In this document: positions 34,919-46,574 of the stretch, piece after piece
Layout: every line of letters starts with the position of its first letter
Position numbering within the stretch: the stretch's first letter is position 1
Source: Vitellaria paradoxa
Lineage: Eukaryota; Streptophyta; Magnoliopsida; Ericales; Sapotaceae
Direction of reading: 5' to 3'
NCBI GenBank assembly: GCA_019916065.1
Contig: CM034240.1
Span: 18,833,894 to 18,897,893, forward strand
DNA: 64,000 bases
The notes under the pieces: model-generated
Seen by the model: the letters and a program-made list of their open reading frames with translations, nothing else
What the model was told of the DNA's origin: nothing
The model's database searches: none
Position numbers and translations under genes: made by a program

Positions 34919-36000
34919 ATTAAAGACTTTCATGAGCAATATGTTCAAGAGGCCATAAAAAAAATGTTACTCATTATACATGGATTGGCAATTCTACTGG
35001 AAGAAAAAGTACTTAGAGTTGTTAAATGAAGGAAAGGACCCTTATGTTAATGCCCTTGACCTCGAAAGACAAGAAGATTGGAAGTATATGATAGACGTTG
35101 TATGGAGTTCTGATAAGCATCCAGTAATTTAATAGTCACCATTTTGAATTCTAAAAAAATTTACACAAGTGCATGATTTACTAATTAAGTTATTTTTTAA
35201 GAAACGAGTGGCCCAAGCAAAGAATAACCATGCTTAATTGCCTTACAATCATACGTCTGGATCCCAATCATTTCTAACGAAATTATCCCTTCAGGTAATA
35301 TGTTAATTTTGAAGTTATTTCCAACATTATATTTTTTACTTTTAGCTTTAAATTTGCATTCTCTCACTGTTACTTATTAAATAGACTGAGAAACTTGTAG
35401 ATGAGAGTCTCCTATTTTCAACATTTTATAAAGACGCCCATTGGAGTAAGAAGAAGAATGATTACATTCATCCACAATGTTAGCAAAATTATGTATGTGC
35501 CGTATTTATTTTTATCAATTATGTTCTTTTATTCCATTTCCCATTAATATTATATAAATTGATTTTTATTTGTTTCAATCATGTACAAGATGAAATTGTT
35601 AAACATGAGACTGAGGCAGCGGAGTCAGGTGAGCCACGCTATACACCGGAGCAACTCTTTCAGATGGTGCTTAGGAAAAGATCAGGTTATTTGCTTGGGT
35701 TTGGGAAAGGTCCAAAGCCATCCTCCTCAATAAGATCTTCAGCGTCATCTAAAGTATGTTACACCAAGGTTGAAAAGTTGAAGGCACAAATTGAAGAACA
35801 AAATGAGCGGATGCGACAATATAAGGAAGATAAGAGAAATTTGAAGAAGAAAAGAGAAAGATGGAAGAAGAAAGGAGAAGAATGGAAGAAGATACGAGGC
35901 CGAAGGATAAAGAGACACAAAAATAATTTCAACAAATATTTGCGATAATGCGGGATAAATTTCGTGAAGGTGGTTCTAGGGGCACATCTACCTGATTTGG
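34919..36000 (+). pseudogene. CACTA 1 second gene (Transposase_24-like), 3' part
   Basis: Resumes after the retrotransposon with IKDFHEQYVQEAIKKML. After a shift come WQFYWKKKYLELLNEGKDPY and QEDWKYMIDVVWSSDKH, then after a gap HETEAAESGEPRYTPEQLFQ and a charged coiled-coil-like tail (KVEKLKAQIEEQNERMRQYK...). Similar order is seen in PF03004-type proteins, which bind subterminal repeats in CACTA elements by analogy with TnpA. Frames are broken. Confidence 0.65.
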
Positions 36001-36840
36001 TAAGTAACTTTACTCTTTAGATGTCTATGTTTTTTTTTTCTATATTTGTATATTACCCTCGAAAAAGAAATAAAAGCAAATATTTAAAGACTGTCAGTTT
36101 GATTAAGCATTTTTATATATAAATGTGCTTATTTCAAAGTTAAATAGAAAAATTTCATAACCACCAGTTATAGTGAATGGCTCCTTTGCACAATTTTTCT
36201 TGTGATCCATTTGTGACTTATCCCATAATGATGTCTAAAGTATCTTAATGAATGATTGTGTTTTTCTATTCCTATTAAGTTAGAGAAGATCACACATTCC
36301 TATTACTTACATCTTGCATGTTTGTAATGTTTGGAATTTAAAGAAGGAATGATTACTATAATTGTCTTCAATCTATATGCATTTTATTAAACTCCTCCAA
36401 AAAAAGCATAAGAAGTGTACAACTTATTCCAAATGTCCTCTAATTGCAAGGAATGGTGATCGGTCAATTCTTCAAGGAGATGGCTCAAAAGAAAACAACT
36501 CTTCCTCAAAGAGAAAAGAAAAAATCTAATGACACATTTGCTCGCGGAGGGAGTTTAAAGCAACTCTATTTACTCAGGGATCGATTTCTCTTATGCATTC
36601 AAGCAATGACACTTCCTTTGGTTGATCTAATCATTTACTTTTGCTAGTTTTTTTTTTCTATTTTTGGAACCATCTTATGTTTTCTAGCTAGTATGTGAAT
36701 TTTGAAGACATATGTTTTATTAATTTTATGGTGTAGAATATTTAATTTGAAAGTGTTGATGGTATATAATTTGATGGTGGATGTTTTATTGATTTGTTGA
36801 TGGTGAATGGTTTGTATGCAATGTTACAGGGAAGTGAATT
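36001..36840. other. 3' non-coding part of CACTA 1
   Basis: AT-rich with poly-T tracts. A short frame at 36,447-36,647 is not recognisable. It leads into the subterminal repeat block. Confidence 0.4.
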
Positions 36841-36869
36841 CTGTACAGGAAAAAAGTTCAAGAAACGAA

Positions 36870-37490
36870 AGGTATTTGGTCGGGGAAAGTCAAGCATTAC
36901 TGACCAATTGGTCGGGATAAGTTACGAATTACCGACCAAATAGTCAAGGAAATAAGGAATTACTGACCACTTAGTCGAGAAAAGATTTGATATTTCTCTA
37001 GTTTGTCGACAAAGATTGGTTCTAATAATTTACAAGGCTAATTGGCGACCAAATGTTTGGTCGGGAAAAAAGGTTGCCGACCATTAAGAGGGAATAGTTT
37101 GGACATTTGCCGACCAATTGGTCGGGGAAAAGTTAATCTTTGCTGACCAGTTGGTTGGGAAAAGGTTAATATTTGCCGACCAATTAATATTTTCCGACCA
37201 ATTGGTCGAGAAAGTCTTCATCTTTGCCAACCAACTAATTTTAGTCGTTAAAGGTTTGATATTTATCAACAAGTTGGTCGGTGAAGGTTTAATAATGCCC
37301 GACTAGAATGCTGTCGGGAAATATCTCAATTTAGCGACCAATTAGTTTTTTGGTTGGCAAAAGTTTCCCCGACTAAACTTCACCGACCGGATGTCGACCA
37401 AATGTGTTTGGTCAGGAAAAGTTTTGCTGACCAAATTTTGACCTTTACCGACCAATTTTTTGGTCGGCAAATGTGTGATTTCTTGTAGTG
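36870..37490 (+). repeat. CACTA 1 subterminal repeats and 3' terminus
   Basis: More than a dozen copies of GGTCGG or its complement, many as the near-palindrome CCGACCAATTGGTCGG, are packed into 600 bp. The block ends in ...TTTGGTCGGCAAATGTGTGA and TTTCTTGTAGTG at 37,490. Reverse-complemented, the end reads CACTACAAGAAATC, the diagnostic CACTA terminus. In En/Spm such repeats are the binding sites of the TnpA-like protein. Confidence 0.88.
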
Positions 37491-37697
37491 ATAAATATAC
37501 AATTAAAAAATTAGAATTATATAAAAAGGATTTTAAAAATTAGAAGGATAAAATGCCAATCCCAAGCCTCCTTTTCTTTTTCCTTTTCTCATCCTCTCGT
37601 CTTCCATTCTCTTCTTTTATACTTTTAAGACTCTGCTTCGCCCTTCTCACACACTAAAGTGGGTTCATAGGTGCATTGGGTCTTGGGTTCAAAGTTA
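37491..37697. other. short intergenic stretch
   Basis: Nothing recognised apart from pyrimidine-rich sequence near 37,560-37,640. Confidence 0.4.
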
Positions 37698-38028
37698 GGT
37701 AGCATTTGAAAGTCTAAATTTTGCAATTTTTGATATTTTTTTTGTCAAAAATTATTAGTTGTAATTTTTGATGCATTTATGAAATAAGTAAAAATTTTTA
37801 ATAATTTTTAGTAACTTTTTGCAACTTTTAGGTGTTTAATAAAAATTTTGGTAACTTTTGGTAATTTTTAATAACTTTTGACAATTTTTAGCAATTTTTG
37901 ATAACTTTTGAGTTGAGAAGTTACTATAACAAAGTAGAAAAGTGACAAAAATTGGTAGTTTACCAAACACTCAAGAAGTAGAAGTTAGAAATTTTTTTTT
38001 TAAAAATTGTGCCTCCAAACGGCACCTT
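37698..38028. mobile_element. MITE of about 330 bp
   Basis: Left AGGTAGCATTTGAAAGTC and right GCCTCCAAACGGCACCTT form an imperfect inverted repeat. The interior is made of short 'gcaattttt/taacttttg' repeats. The ends resemble other MITEs in the window, and a target duplication is not clear. Confidence 0.5.
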
Positions 38029-38917
38029 AATTGGTGAAAGTTTTCATTATAACAGAGTTTGGGATTTTAGCTCACAATATTGTCTTGGGTAATATTTTAC
38101 CATAATCTAAGTAATTAACTTTAGAAAATTTTAATTAGCACAAATATTTTATTTAAAATCAAACTAACTTAATAAAAATTACCAAGTTATTACATAAATA
38201 TTGTACAAATAAATATGAGAAGAGAAGTAATTTCATCATCAAATGTAATGCAATTTCTAGGTGACACTTGGCTAGGAAAGGTAATGTAATATTTTTTTTT
38301 GATGACTCAGAACCTCACCGATTTATTATACCCCTCAACTAACCGTGTAACCAATGGGTAAACTGGAAGACACATGACTGGCTCCTCAACCACACCTCCA
38401 ATTTAAGTCACAGGATTTGAGCTTTTGTCGCCTATGTGGGAAGCAAACCTATAGCCAGCACGACTAGACCCTAGGGGCTGAGGCAATATAATATTTAGCA
38501 GCTCAGGGGTGATACAATAATTTATCCATTAAAAGATATAACTTAAAAACACAAGAACAATAATAAAAGTGTTTCTCACGTATTGAAACATGTTGGATGA
38601 TTTAACAACATAAGAACAAACACAGAAATATGATAAATAAAAATACGGGAATATATATGGACATGTATAAGTGAAAAGAAGTGCAAAGGTTTCTAAAAAA
38701 TGTTTGATTTTTTGAAAAAAAAATAGACACATCTGGATTAATAAGTGTGAAATCTAATAAGTAGGGGACGGATATGGGAGGTGCTGGAGGGATGACTTCA
38801 AAAATTATTAGATGTCTAGTCTAATTAATTTTAGTGAAATTTTGAACACTCTTTAAGGTTTGCCTCTTTAATTTTTTTTTCCAATTTTGTCCCATTAGTT
38901 AAATATCAAATCTTATA

Positions 38918-41900
38918 TGTAATAACCTAAAATTTTATTTTTTCTTAATTAATTTACTTAAGTGTGGTGGTGATATTTGTTATAGTAAAAATCTAGAAAA
39001 TTGAGGATTTGAAAATTTTTGGAATGATAAAATTAGTTGGAAATATTTCTGAATTTAATTCCATTTTATGTGAGAGTTTAATGTGAAATTTCTAGACTTT
39101 TATCCAAACAATCCCCAACCCAACTACCCATTTGGTTCAACCTAAACCCATTAACCCTTGGATCAACCCATCATTTAACTCACCTCAACTTACTTCAACT
39201 CACCTTATCACTCTCTAAGTTAACTCATTAATAATAACTCTCAATCAATTCTCTGCAAAACTTATCTTCCTCCATCCTTTCCTTTATAACTCATTCGAAT
39301 TATTTGCTTAAATAGTTCATTACAGCTATATTTTTGGATCATGACACCTCTCTCACCCTCTTGATCCAATTTTTTTGGCTTTGAAGTTATCAACGTGGGA
39401 GTTGTCTTCTCTACCGACACCCACCGCCATCATTAAGTGGAGCTTCAAGAGCTTCCTATATATAATGCTCATTTGAGTAACTAAGAAATTCCTAAGGCAT
39501 CTAGAGAGTTGCAAGGCTTGAGTGTTCTCTAAAAAAGAAAAAAATATATAGTAAGTGTTGGTTGGAGAGTTAGTGGTGCTTGGAGGAAAAGCTTAAAGCT
39601 TCCTGGTTCGGTTGGGGTTCGGAGCTCAACTTTTCTTCCTTCTTGGACTTGATCACCAAAATCATCATTAAGGTAGGATGACGAACCTCCTAGAATGTGT
39701 TCCATGTTTTCAATGTAAACTAGAATGAACATGTGTAGGATTAATTTGAAGTTGAAGTATTTTCCCGGTTTGAAGCGTGAAACTTGATTGTGTTAAAATT
39801 TGTAGTTAATTATCTTCATAACTTGTGAGATTGAATTTATTTTTACATGTTTGAGTATGTATTCTTGGTTAGTAAGTGTTTATGTACATTCAGAATGATA
39901 ATATATAGACTTAAGAACACCCAATAGTAAATTGAAATAATTGGAAAATAGAATAGAGCATATAACCAAGAAAAAGGGAAGATTTGGGCGCCTTAATGTG
40001 AAAGAAAAATAGAATAGCTCACAGCATTGGCGTAAGGAAACCGAAGCTTCGACCTATTACAGCCTAGCAAGCTAAGAGCTCGCTATTTCTAACTTCTGAG
40101 GCGATTTTGACCCTCAAAATGGTGTATCTAGGTTTTGGTTGAAACACAAAAGTTGTAATCCTTTAAGTTTTCTTTCCAACCCAAAAAGATCTGCATCAAT
40201 ATTCTAATTTTTGAATCAAAAGTTATGCTCAAAATACTGAACATATGTCAAACTAGACCTTTCGAATAAACTGAATTCAAGGCTGTTTTTGAACCTTTAG
40301 ACTTTAGAATTTTAAAAGTGTAAAACATGAAAGTTGTAGGCCTTGAAGTCTAGTTTCCAAAAATATAAGATTTTATTGGAGTTATGCTCTATTTTATATG
40401 AATTTTTCTTTTAAACTAGTATCGCTATTCAGCTCTTAAATTGATACTTGTTAGGATTTTTTTTATAAGAATTTAATATCTAGAAATTTATTTAAATCCC
40501 AATTATTCTTTTGTCAGTTGTAGATATGTTAATGAGTTCCATTCATGTTTAATTTTGTTTACAAGGCCTAATCTAGTAAAGCACACCTATTGTTTGATTA
40601 AATGCTTAAAAGAAACATAAGACTTGTTTTTCTATCACTTGGTTGTCTTTAAATGAACTTGATTTATCTTAACTAATTTTTAGGCATTGTTTCATCGACC
40701 TAACAAGTTATATAACTCCATTTATTTTTAGAACTAGATTTTTATAATTCGATCAATTTAATGAAACTTATTTAAATACCTATGTTTTCTTAAATGTTAG
40801 AATAATTCTATAGACATTTATGGATACCTTGAAGCCAAAAACCCATGGTAAGGGTTTGGTTATAAATGAGATGATAATTATAACTAATTCAAATTATTAT
40901 TTTGGATAATATTATTATCCTACCAAATTAAAAGCTTAGAATGTATTAATTTTGTAATCTCACATTGACTTAATTGTTTAACTTATATATTTTGATACCC
41001 ATGGTGGAATAAAATAAAATTTAGAAATTTTTCTAAAATTAAATATAATTATAAAGAATTATTTATTATCCTTATATTCCATAAAATAATAAAAAGAGAA
41101 GAAAAAAAGGTAGAAAAAAAAATTCAAGATCAAAGTTAGTAAGGTTCAAATTCATGACTTCAAATCGCCATTAATCAGGGTTGCCCTCCCACTGAGCCAT
41201 CAAATTCAGCTTGATTAAAATTCCATTAGAAATATTTTTATTCTTAGCAAAGTTAGTCCGACAAACTTCTCAAAAAAATTAGCTTAAATCTAATTCTAAT
41301 CCTAAATTATTTTAGCTAATTACTACTTGTTAATTTTCATGTAGTACCTATTTTTGTGATGGCAATATTTATGACTATGTTAAATCTTTGATTCATTGAG
41401 AATTATTATTGAATTATGGATTGAGATGAAATACTTAGAATTTTAATGTGTGTGACTAAATAATCCCACTTATGGTTCATCACCTGAAAATATTTTTGAT
41501 TTTTATTGAAAAAGTCTTATTTTCATATAAGGTACCCTTAGGAATGTTAAAGGGTAAGAATAAATTAAAACACTCAGTGCTAAAGTTATCTTTGCCAATG
41601 GGGTGATGAGTGGGTAGAAATGGCCTTTTTAGGTAGAGATGGGAACATATGTGTTTTGTTTGGGAGATGCTCCATTCTGACCTGGCCAATCAAGTAGTCG
41701 GTTGCAACGGCTAAATTTTTAGTCGGTGACACGGTCCGAATGCATTGGACGCTAAGGCCATAAAGTCAGTGGTTCTCAAGGCTGGGGGTAGAGGAGGATA
41801 GGAAATATGATTATTCTAGGAGAATTTAGATTAAACCCATTTATCAAATTTTACTATGACTAGCAACTTCTCTTACTTATATATGAATGATGTGTTGGAA

Positions 41901-42804
41901 TTATTTAATTACATTTAATTCCTTTTGATGATTATTTTATATGAAGATGTAGAAAAATATACATGAAACCTGTATCACTATGGGGTTTGATCTCGAGACC
42001 TTAAAAATCCGAATATGAGATCCCTACCACTGCAACACACCGAATTCATTATGGTATAAAACAACAACATTAAAATATTTTGACGTGTAAGTGAAATATA
42101 TAGTAGTTATGGTGATACATTTGTCAGACTTTGTAAGTACAATTTACATTATTTAGTTGAGATCTATTAAATTATTTGTTGCATGAACAGTATGCCACCT
42201 AACCACATTCACTGTACTGGGTCACACAATACAGTATAGTATTATGACTATTGCATATAGGCACCTAAGAGATTTTGATTACTGGGCTTTAATAGCTCAC
42301 CCCGTTGTGAGAAAATTTTTTAGGACATTAAGTATAGGGATATTAAATACGAACTTAAAAGAGATTAATTTCTCTTAAATATTTTACCAAAACAGCTATC
42401 TATGTTTTTTCTTGTGCGGCATTGGAAGACTCTATTTATAATTGTGATCTGTAATAATAGTTGTTGAATAAATGTAATAATTAAGTTTGGACTTGGTATG
42501 TTTTTATTTGGTATGTAATATTAATTGCGTGATTTGGATGCTTAGATAACTCTGTAATACTATTTTCTATCCTTATTTTATACTATGTAGTTAAATTCCA
42601 CCAAATGATTTAGTCTAATGGTTTGTAAATTATTTAGGATAAATTGGGGATGTTGAATGCCCTAAATTTATTATTACAAGTCAACCCTCAATTTGCAGGA
42701 AATTGGGAGTGTGACAGTGGATGATTATCATTCTATTTTTATATTTAACAAACAATCCAAAGACATCCCCGAGTATTCGGGTTATAAAAATCTAGGGCGT
42801 GACA
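38918..42804 (+). mobile_element. putative second solo LTR (about 3.9 kb)
   Basis: Starts TGTAATAACCTAAAATTT and ends AAATCTAGGGCGTGACA, the same terminal style as the LTR at 12,561-15,442, and has no coding motif inside. Flanking five bases (TTATA and TTGCA) do not match, so this may be a composite; 'gggagtgtgaca' at about 42,707-42,718 could be an alternative or nested end. It includes GC-richer blocks at 41,690-41,800. Confidence 0.45.
41141..41210 (-). ncRNA. tRNA-derived fragment (degenerate pol III boxes)
   Basis: Minus strand shows TGGCTCAGTGGGAGGGC (A-box-like), then GATTTGAAGTC (B-box-like) about 30 bp later. It cannot fold into a full tRNA and lies inside the putative LTR, so it is probably SINE- or tRNA-derived debris. 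Confidence 0.35.
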
Positions 42805-42904
42805 TTGCATTCATTCCGATAGGTATTGATATTGGATACAAAAAAAAAAAGTAAATAAAGTTCTAGAAGTGTCCTTTTTTTTATATTTTTGTAAACTTAA
42901 ATTG

Positions 42905-43390
42905 AGGTAAATTACGCTTATCTCTCCTTAATATTTGAGTAATTACATTTACACTCTTTAACATTTAAAAACTACACTTACCTACTTATTTTAAAATATT
43001 GTTAACACTAATTTCCTCCAGTTAAATTAACCATTAAAACTTAACAAAAAAAAGTCAAAATAACTAAAATTTTAAGTAATTTTCTATTTTATCCCTCCCT
43101 TTCTTACATCTTTGTTACAAAAATTCTCAAAAGTTTTTTGTTTTTATATTTTTTACTTATTTTTGGATATTTTTGTAAACAAAATTGACAAAAATATGAG
43201 ACAAGAGGGGTAAAATTGAAAAAGTAAAATTTTATATTATTTTGACTTATTTTGTTAAGCTTGAAAAGTTGTTTTAATAGAAATGGGTTAATATTAACAA
43301 TCTTTCAAAATAAAGGAAGTAAGTGAATTTTTAAATGTTAAGGGGTGTAATGTAATTACTCTAATATTGAGGGGAAGTAAGTGTAATTTT
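42905..43390. mobile_element. foldback element with ~110-bp inverted arms
   Basis: The left arm (about 42,905-43,015) contains 'gtaaattac', 'ccttaatatttgagtaatta' and 'aacatttaaaaac'. The right arm (about 43,285-43,390) contains their complements 'tttttaaatgtta', 'taattactctaatatt' and 'gtgtaattt'. The arms enclose about 270 bp. No coding. A truncated relative lies at 16,852-17,190. Confidence 0.8.
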
Positions 43391-43529
43391 TTTCTAAATT
43401 TCGTTTTTTTGTATTTTAGTTTATCTTAAATTTTATTTATAATATTTGTATTTATTATTTTCTTTCTATATATAACTATGTAAAATGTTACTCTTACCCT
43501 CTTGATCGATTGGTGAAAAAATATGACAA

Positions 43530-43791
43530 GGACTCCATTTGGCAACAAAAAATTGGTAGCTCGGCCGTCAATTACTAACTTTTTGACTTTTTTTTTTAAT
43601 AAATTACTATATTTATCCTCTTATACTTTAACTTTCTTTTAAACATTCAAAGATAAAAAAGTCAAATTAATAAAAAGTTAAAAAGTCAACTATTAAAAAA
43701 TTATCAGTTAAAACAAAAGAAAAAAAAAAAACAAAAAACAAAACAAAACAAGACAAAACTAGATTTTGTTTCTCCTCCCAAACGCAACCTC
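43530..43791. mobile_element. MITE of about 260 bp
   Basis: Left GGACTCCATTTGGCAAC and right CTCCCAAACGCAACCT are weak inverted repeats. The interior arms 'actttttgactttttt' and 'aaaaagttaaaaagtc' are mirrored. No coding. Confidence 0.45.
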
Positions 43792-43998
43792 AATGTTGAG
43801 GTTCAAATAATGAAACTCGTAGAGTTGGTGAAGTAATATAATATTACTATAGCAAGACAAGTCATGTCAATTATCAACCTTAAAATTACATGCTAGCAGC
43901 ATTAAATTTTGGGTAGGCAGTGTTTGGCAGTATACCTAAGAATGTTAATATGAATCCGTCAGGCCATAATGCAATCAAATAAAAATAATTACAATTGA

Positions 43999-44085
43999 GT
44001 AAGGCCTGTATCTCACTTGGTTAAAAGTCATGTATTGTCCGCTTATAACTCGGATTCGAATTTTCTTCCTCCTGCTTACCTAACA
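43999..44085 (+). ncRNA. tRNA-derived SINE-like fragment
   Basis: GTATCTCACTTGG (A-box-like, 44,008-44,020) and GGATTCGAATTT (B-box-like, 44,052-44,063) are spaced as in tRNA-derived SINEs. There is no complete cloverleaf and no clear tail. Confidence 0.45.
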
Positions 44086-44522
44086 AAAAAAAAAATAATT
44101 ACAAATAAATATATATATATATATAAATGCATATATATATATATATATATCAATTCTAAATTTCCAATCCGCTAATGGCTAAGCATTAGGTGAGAGAGAA
44201 TATTTCACAAAACCGATGATGTTTGCGTCGGTGGAATAATTTGGTGATTTCAATCATATACTTCCACTGCTAAATTGCAGCTGTTCCGCTAGTGCTACCA
44301 AACTAAAATGTTTTAGTTGATGCTTTTAATCAAATCAATTAAGTTGTCCTACATATTCGAGGAAATTTCTCTCTTCTTCTTCTTCTTCTTCTTATTATTA
44401 TGGACATTCTTATACCTTATCAATTGTAGTACTAATACACATTCAAATTCCCGGTTGTAGTTGATATTAAAAAAATTAGATAACAAATCTCTCACAATTT
44501 TGGCTTCAATTTCCTCTCCCAC

Positions 44523-45425
44523 TAGAGATATAAACGGATAGGATACTCGTCCAATTAGTCAATTCCATTACTAAACCTGTTTATTTTTTGGTTACCATTA
44601 ACGTTCCAAGTCCGTTTATTTTTTTAATTAGAATCACAAATCCGTCTCGTCTCAAACTCGTAAAATCCATCCCAAACTCACGAAACCCGTTTATATTCAA
44701 TTGGTCAAATTACTGGTTAAGTATTCGTTAAATATCCGATTTGAGATAAAAATAAAAATAAAAATAATAAGTGACAAAAATATTAAATTTATTAAATTGA
44801 ACAAATTCATTGGTCAAAGGATCCCTAAGTATTTTTTTTTTTGAAATGTAAACAAAATATACTATAAATAGTAGATATAAATGTACAAAATACACAGAGG
44901 TATACCCCTGAAATAGTATAATAGGAATTACAGTTGATAAAGAACTTCCAAATCCAACATAAAAGTTGGAACAATCCATGATATATGAAAATAACATACA
45001 GGAAATCATAAATTAAACAAATCTATATAAATTATCCCAACAAAACTAAGAGCAGCTACCAACAAAATATAAATGATCTTGATTTCAAAAGTTTAAAAAT
45101 TTTATCTTAGGGATAAAATTGTAATTGTAAATGTAAATATATAAATATATAACTTTTTATTTTATTTTGTTTTGTTTTATTAAATGAGTACCTTACGTGT
45201 ACTCTTCTAGTATCGGGTATCGGGTACCCTATAAGTATTAATGAGTATCGGGTAACCTATAGAAAAATCTCAAACATGTGCCAAACTCACACGGGTATTA
45301 AATTTTAATCCCAAACCCGTCCCAATCCCAAACCCGTCCCAATCCCATTAGGGTATTTTTCAACGAGTTTTTATCGAGTTTGATCAAGTTGGGTACTCTC
45401 ATGTGCTCATTCCATTGATATCCCT
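44523..45425. mobile_element. dispersed non-coding element (GGGTATCGGGTACCC type)
   Basis: Ends TAGAGATATAAACGGA and CCATTGATATCCCTA form an imperfect 16-bp inverted repeat. Inside are 'cgtctcgtctc', 'tatcgggtatcgggtaccc' and 'aaacccgtcccaatccc' duplications, a style common in plant hAT-like non-autonomous repeats. Classification is by appearance only. Confidence 0.45.
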
Positions 45426-46574
45426 ATCTCCAACTTGACAAATAAATTATGTAAAGTAAAATTATAAAGTTGAACATAAAAATATATTAATGTAATATAG
45501 TAGTTGGGGTTTCTATAGGGTTGATTTCACATGCCTATGACTCATAATTAAGGCTTCATTTGACTAAAAAAAAATATTTTTTTTAATTATTTTCATCTAC
45601 TATGATTTTTTATTAAAATTTGATTTTCGTTTTTTATGGCTACAAAAAAACACTCTCTATTACTCTCTTCATTTGGTGTCCAAGTCGAAGAAAACAAAAT
45701 TAACTAACCCTTCTTTATATTTTAAATTTTCTTATTAAATTAAATATTTTTGAATTATATATTCTAAATCCAGTCTTTTTTTTTTTTTAACTCATCACTT
45801 TGATTCCTTTTGTGTAAGATTTTCCGATTAACTTCTCCTTCATTTTAGTTAATTAGCTTCTATCCAATTCTTGCCATATCCTCTAGTTTCGTAGTTTTAC
45901 TTTTATATATTTTGCTATTCTATAAAATAATAATTAAGACAAATAACTCCACGTTTAATTTAGTTTAGAAAAACCATGCATTCTCAATAATGCGTAGTTT
46001 ATCCCTCTTTGCAATCCCTTTATCCACTTCCCCATGTTTTGGTTGGTTGTAAATTGAATAACAACGAGAATAGAAATAGGAACAAAACAAAAACATAAAT
46101 GGAAAGAAAATATGAACGGAAACAGAATTAGTTAATTAAGGAAATTCAACATTTGGTACGTTAAAATATTAGAATACAAAATTTCTTTTACTGGCATTTG
46201 TTAGACATAAAGATGTTTGAGAATGAAGGGAAATTGTTAATTAAAAGATTAAAGTACAGTAACAAGATATTTAAATAATGAATGTAATTTTATTAATTTA
46301 TATTTTAGAAATTAAATTGTTCCACCCAATTCGTGTTTCATAAATTGGGAAAGAAATACGTTCTAACTTAAAAAAAAAAAAAGTTCTAATTTCACTAACA
46401 ACTTTGTTTCTAATTTTATAAATAAGTTTAGTTAGGAGTTAAATTGATATTTTATCTTTATCTTACACCCGTTAAGGTAAAAAAACTCGATAGATATTGC
46501 ATTTCTCCGATTGATTTTGGATATATATCTACATATACGGTGAAAGCAACGTATTCAACCAACAATTGTATATA
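45426..46574. other. AT-rich intergenic sequence
   Basis: No gene or element boundary seen. A MITE-like 'aaggcttcatttgact' occurs at 45,550 without a partner end. Confidence 0.35.

Larger units (their letters stand above)
21181..37490 (+). mobile_element. CACTA (En/Spm) transposon 1, 5'-truncated, split by a chromovirus
   Basis: The plus strand carries, in order, a transposase-associated domain, tnp2 transposase pieces, DUF4218, DUF4216 and Transposase_24 regions. This is the usual order in plant CACTA elements. After these come subterminal GGTCGG repeats and a terminus whose reverse complement is CACTACAAGAAATCACAC, ending at 37,490. The 5' terminus was not found. A 9.28 kb chromovirus interrupts it at 25,637-34,913, and unrelated AT-rich sequence replaces part of tnp2 (21,488-22,377). 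Stops and frameshifts throughout make it inactive. Confidence 0.85.

Noticed and set aside
36447..36647. 67-residue plus-strand frame in CACTA 1
   Set aside because: No recognisable domain, in non-coding 3' sequence; could be a remnant exon but not supportable.
37084..37306. Repetitive frames on both strands (INWSANI / LVGEKLIFADQ)
   Set aside because: Translations of the CACTA 1 subterminal repeats, not proteins.
41985..42050. tRNA-like 'ctcgagacct...gatccctaccactgcaaca' stretch
   Set aside because: Typical tRNA-like debris, too degenerate to call as a feature.
43999..44085. Possible functional tRNA gene
   Set aside because: Only A- and B-box-like motifs; the acceptor and anticodon arms do not pair.
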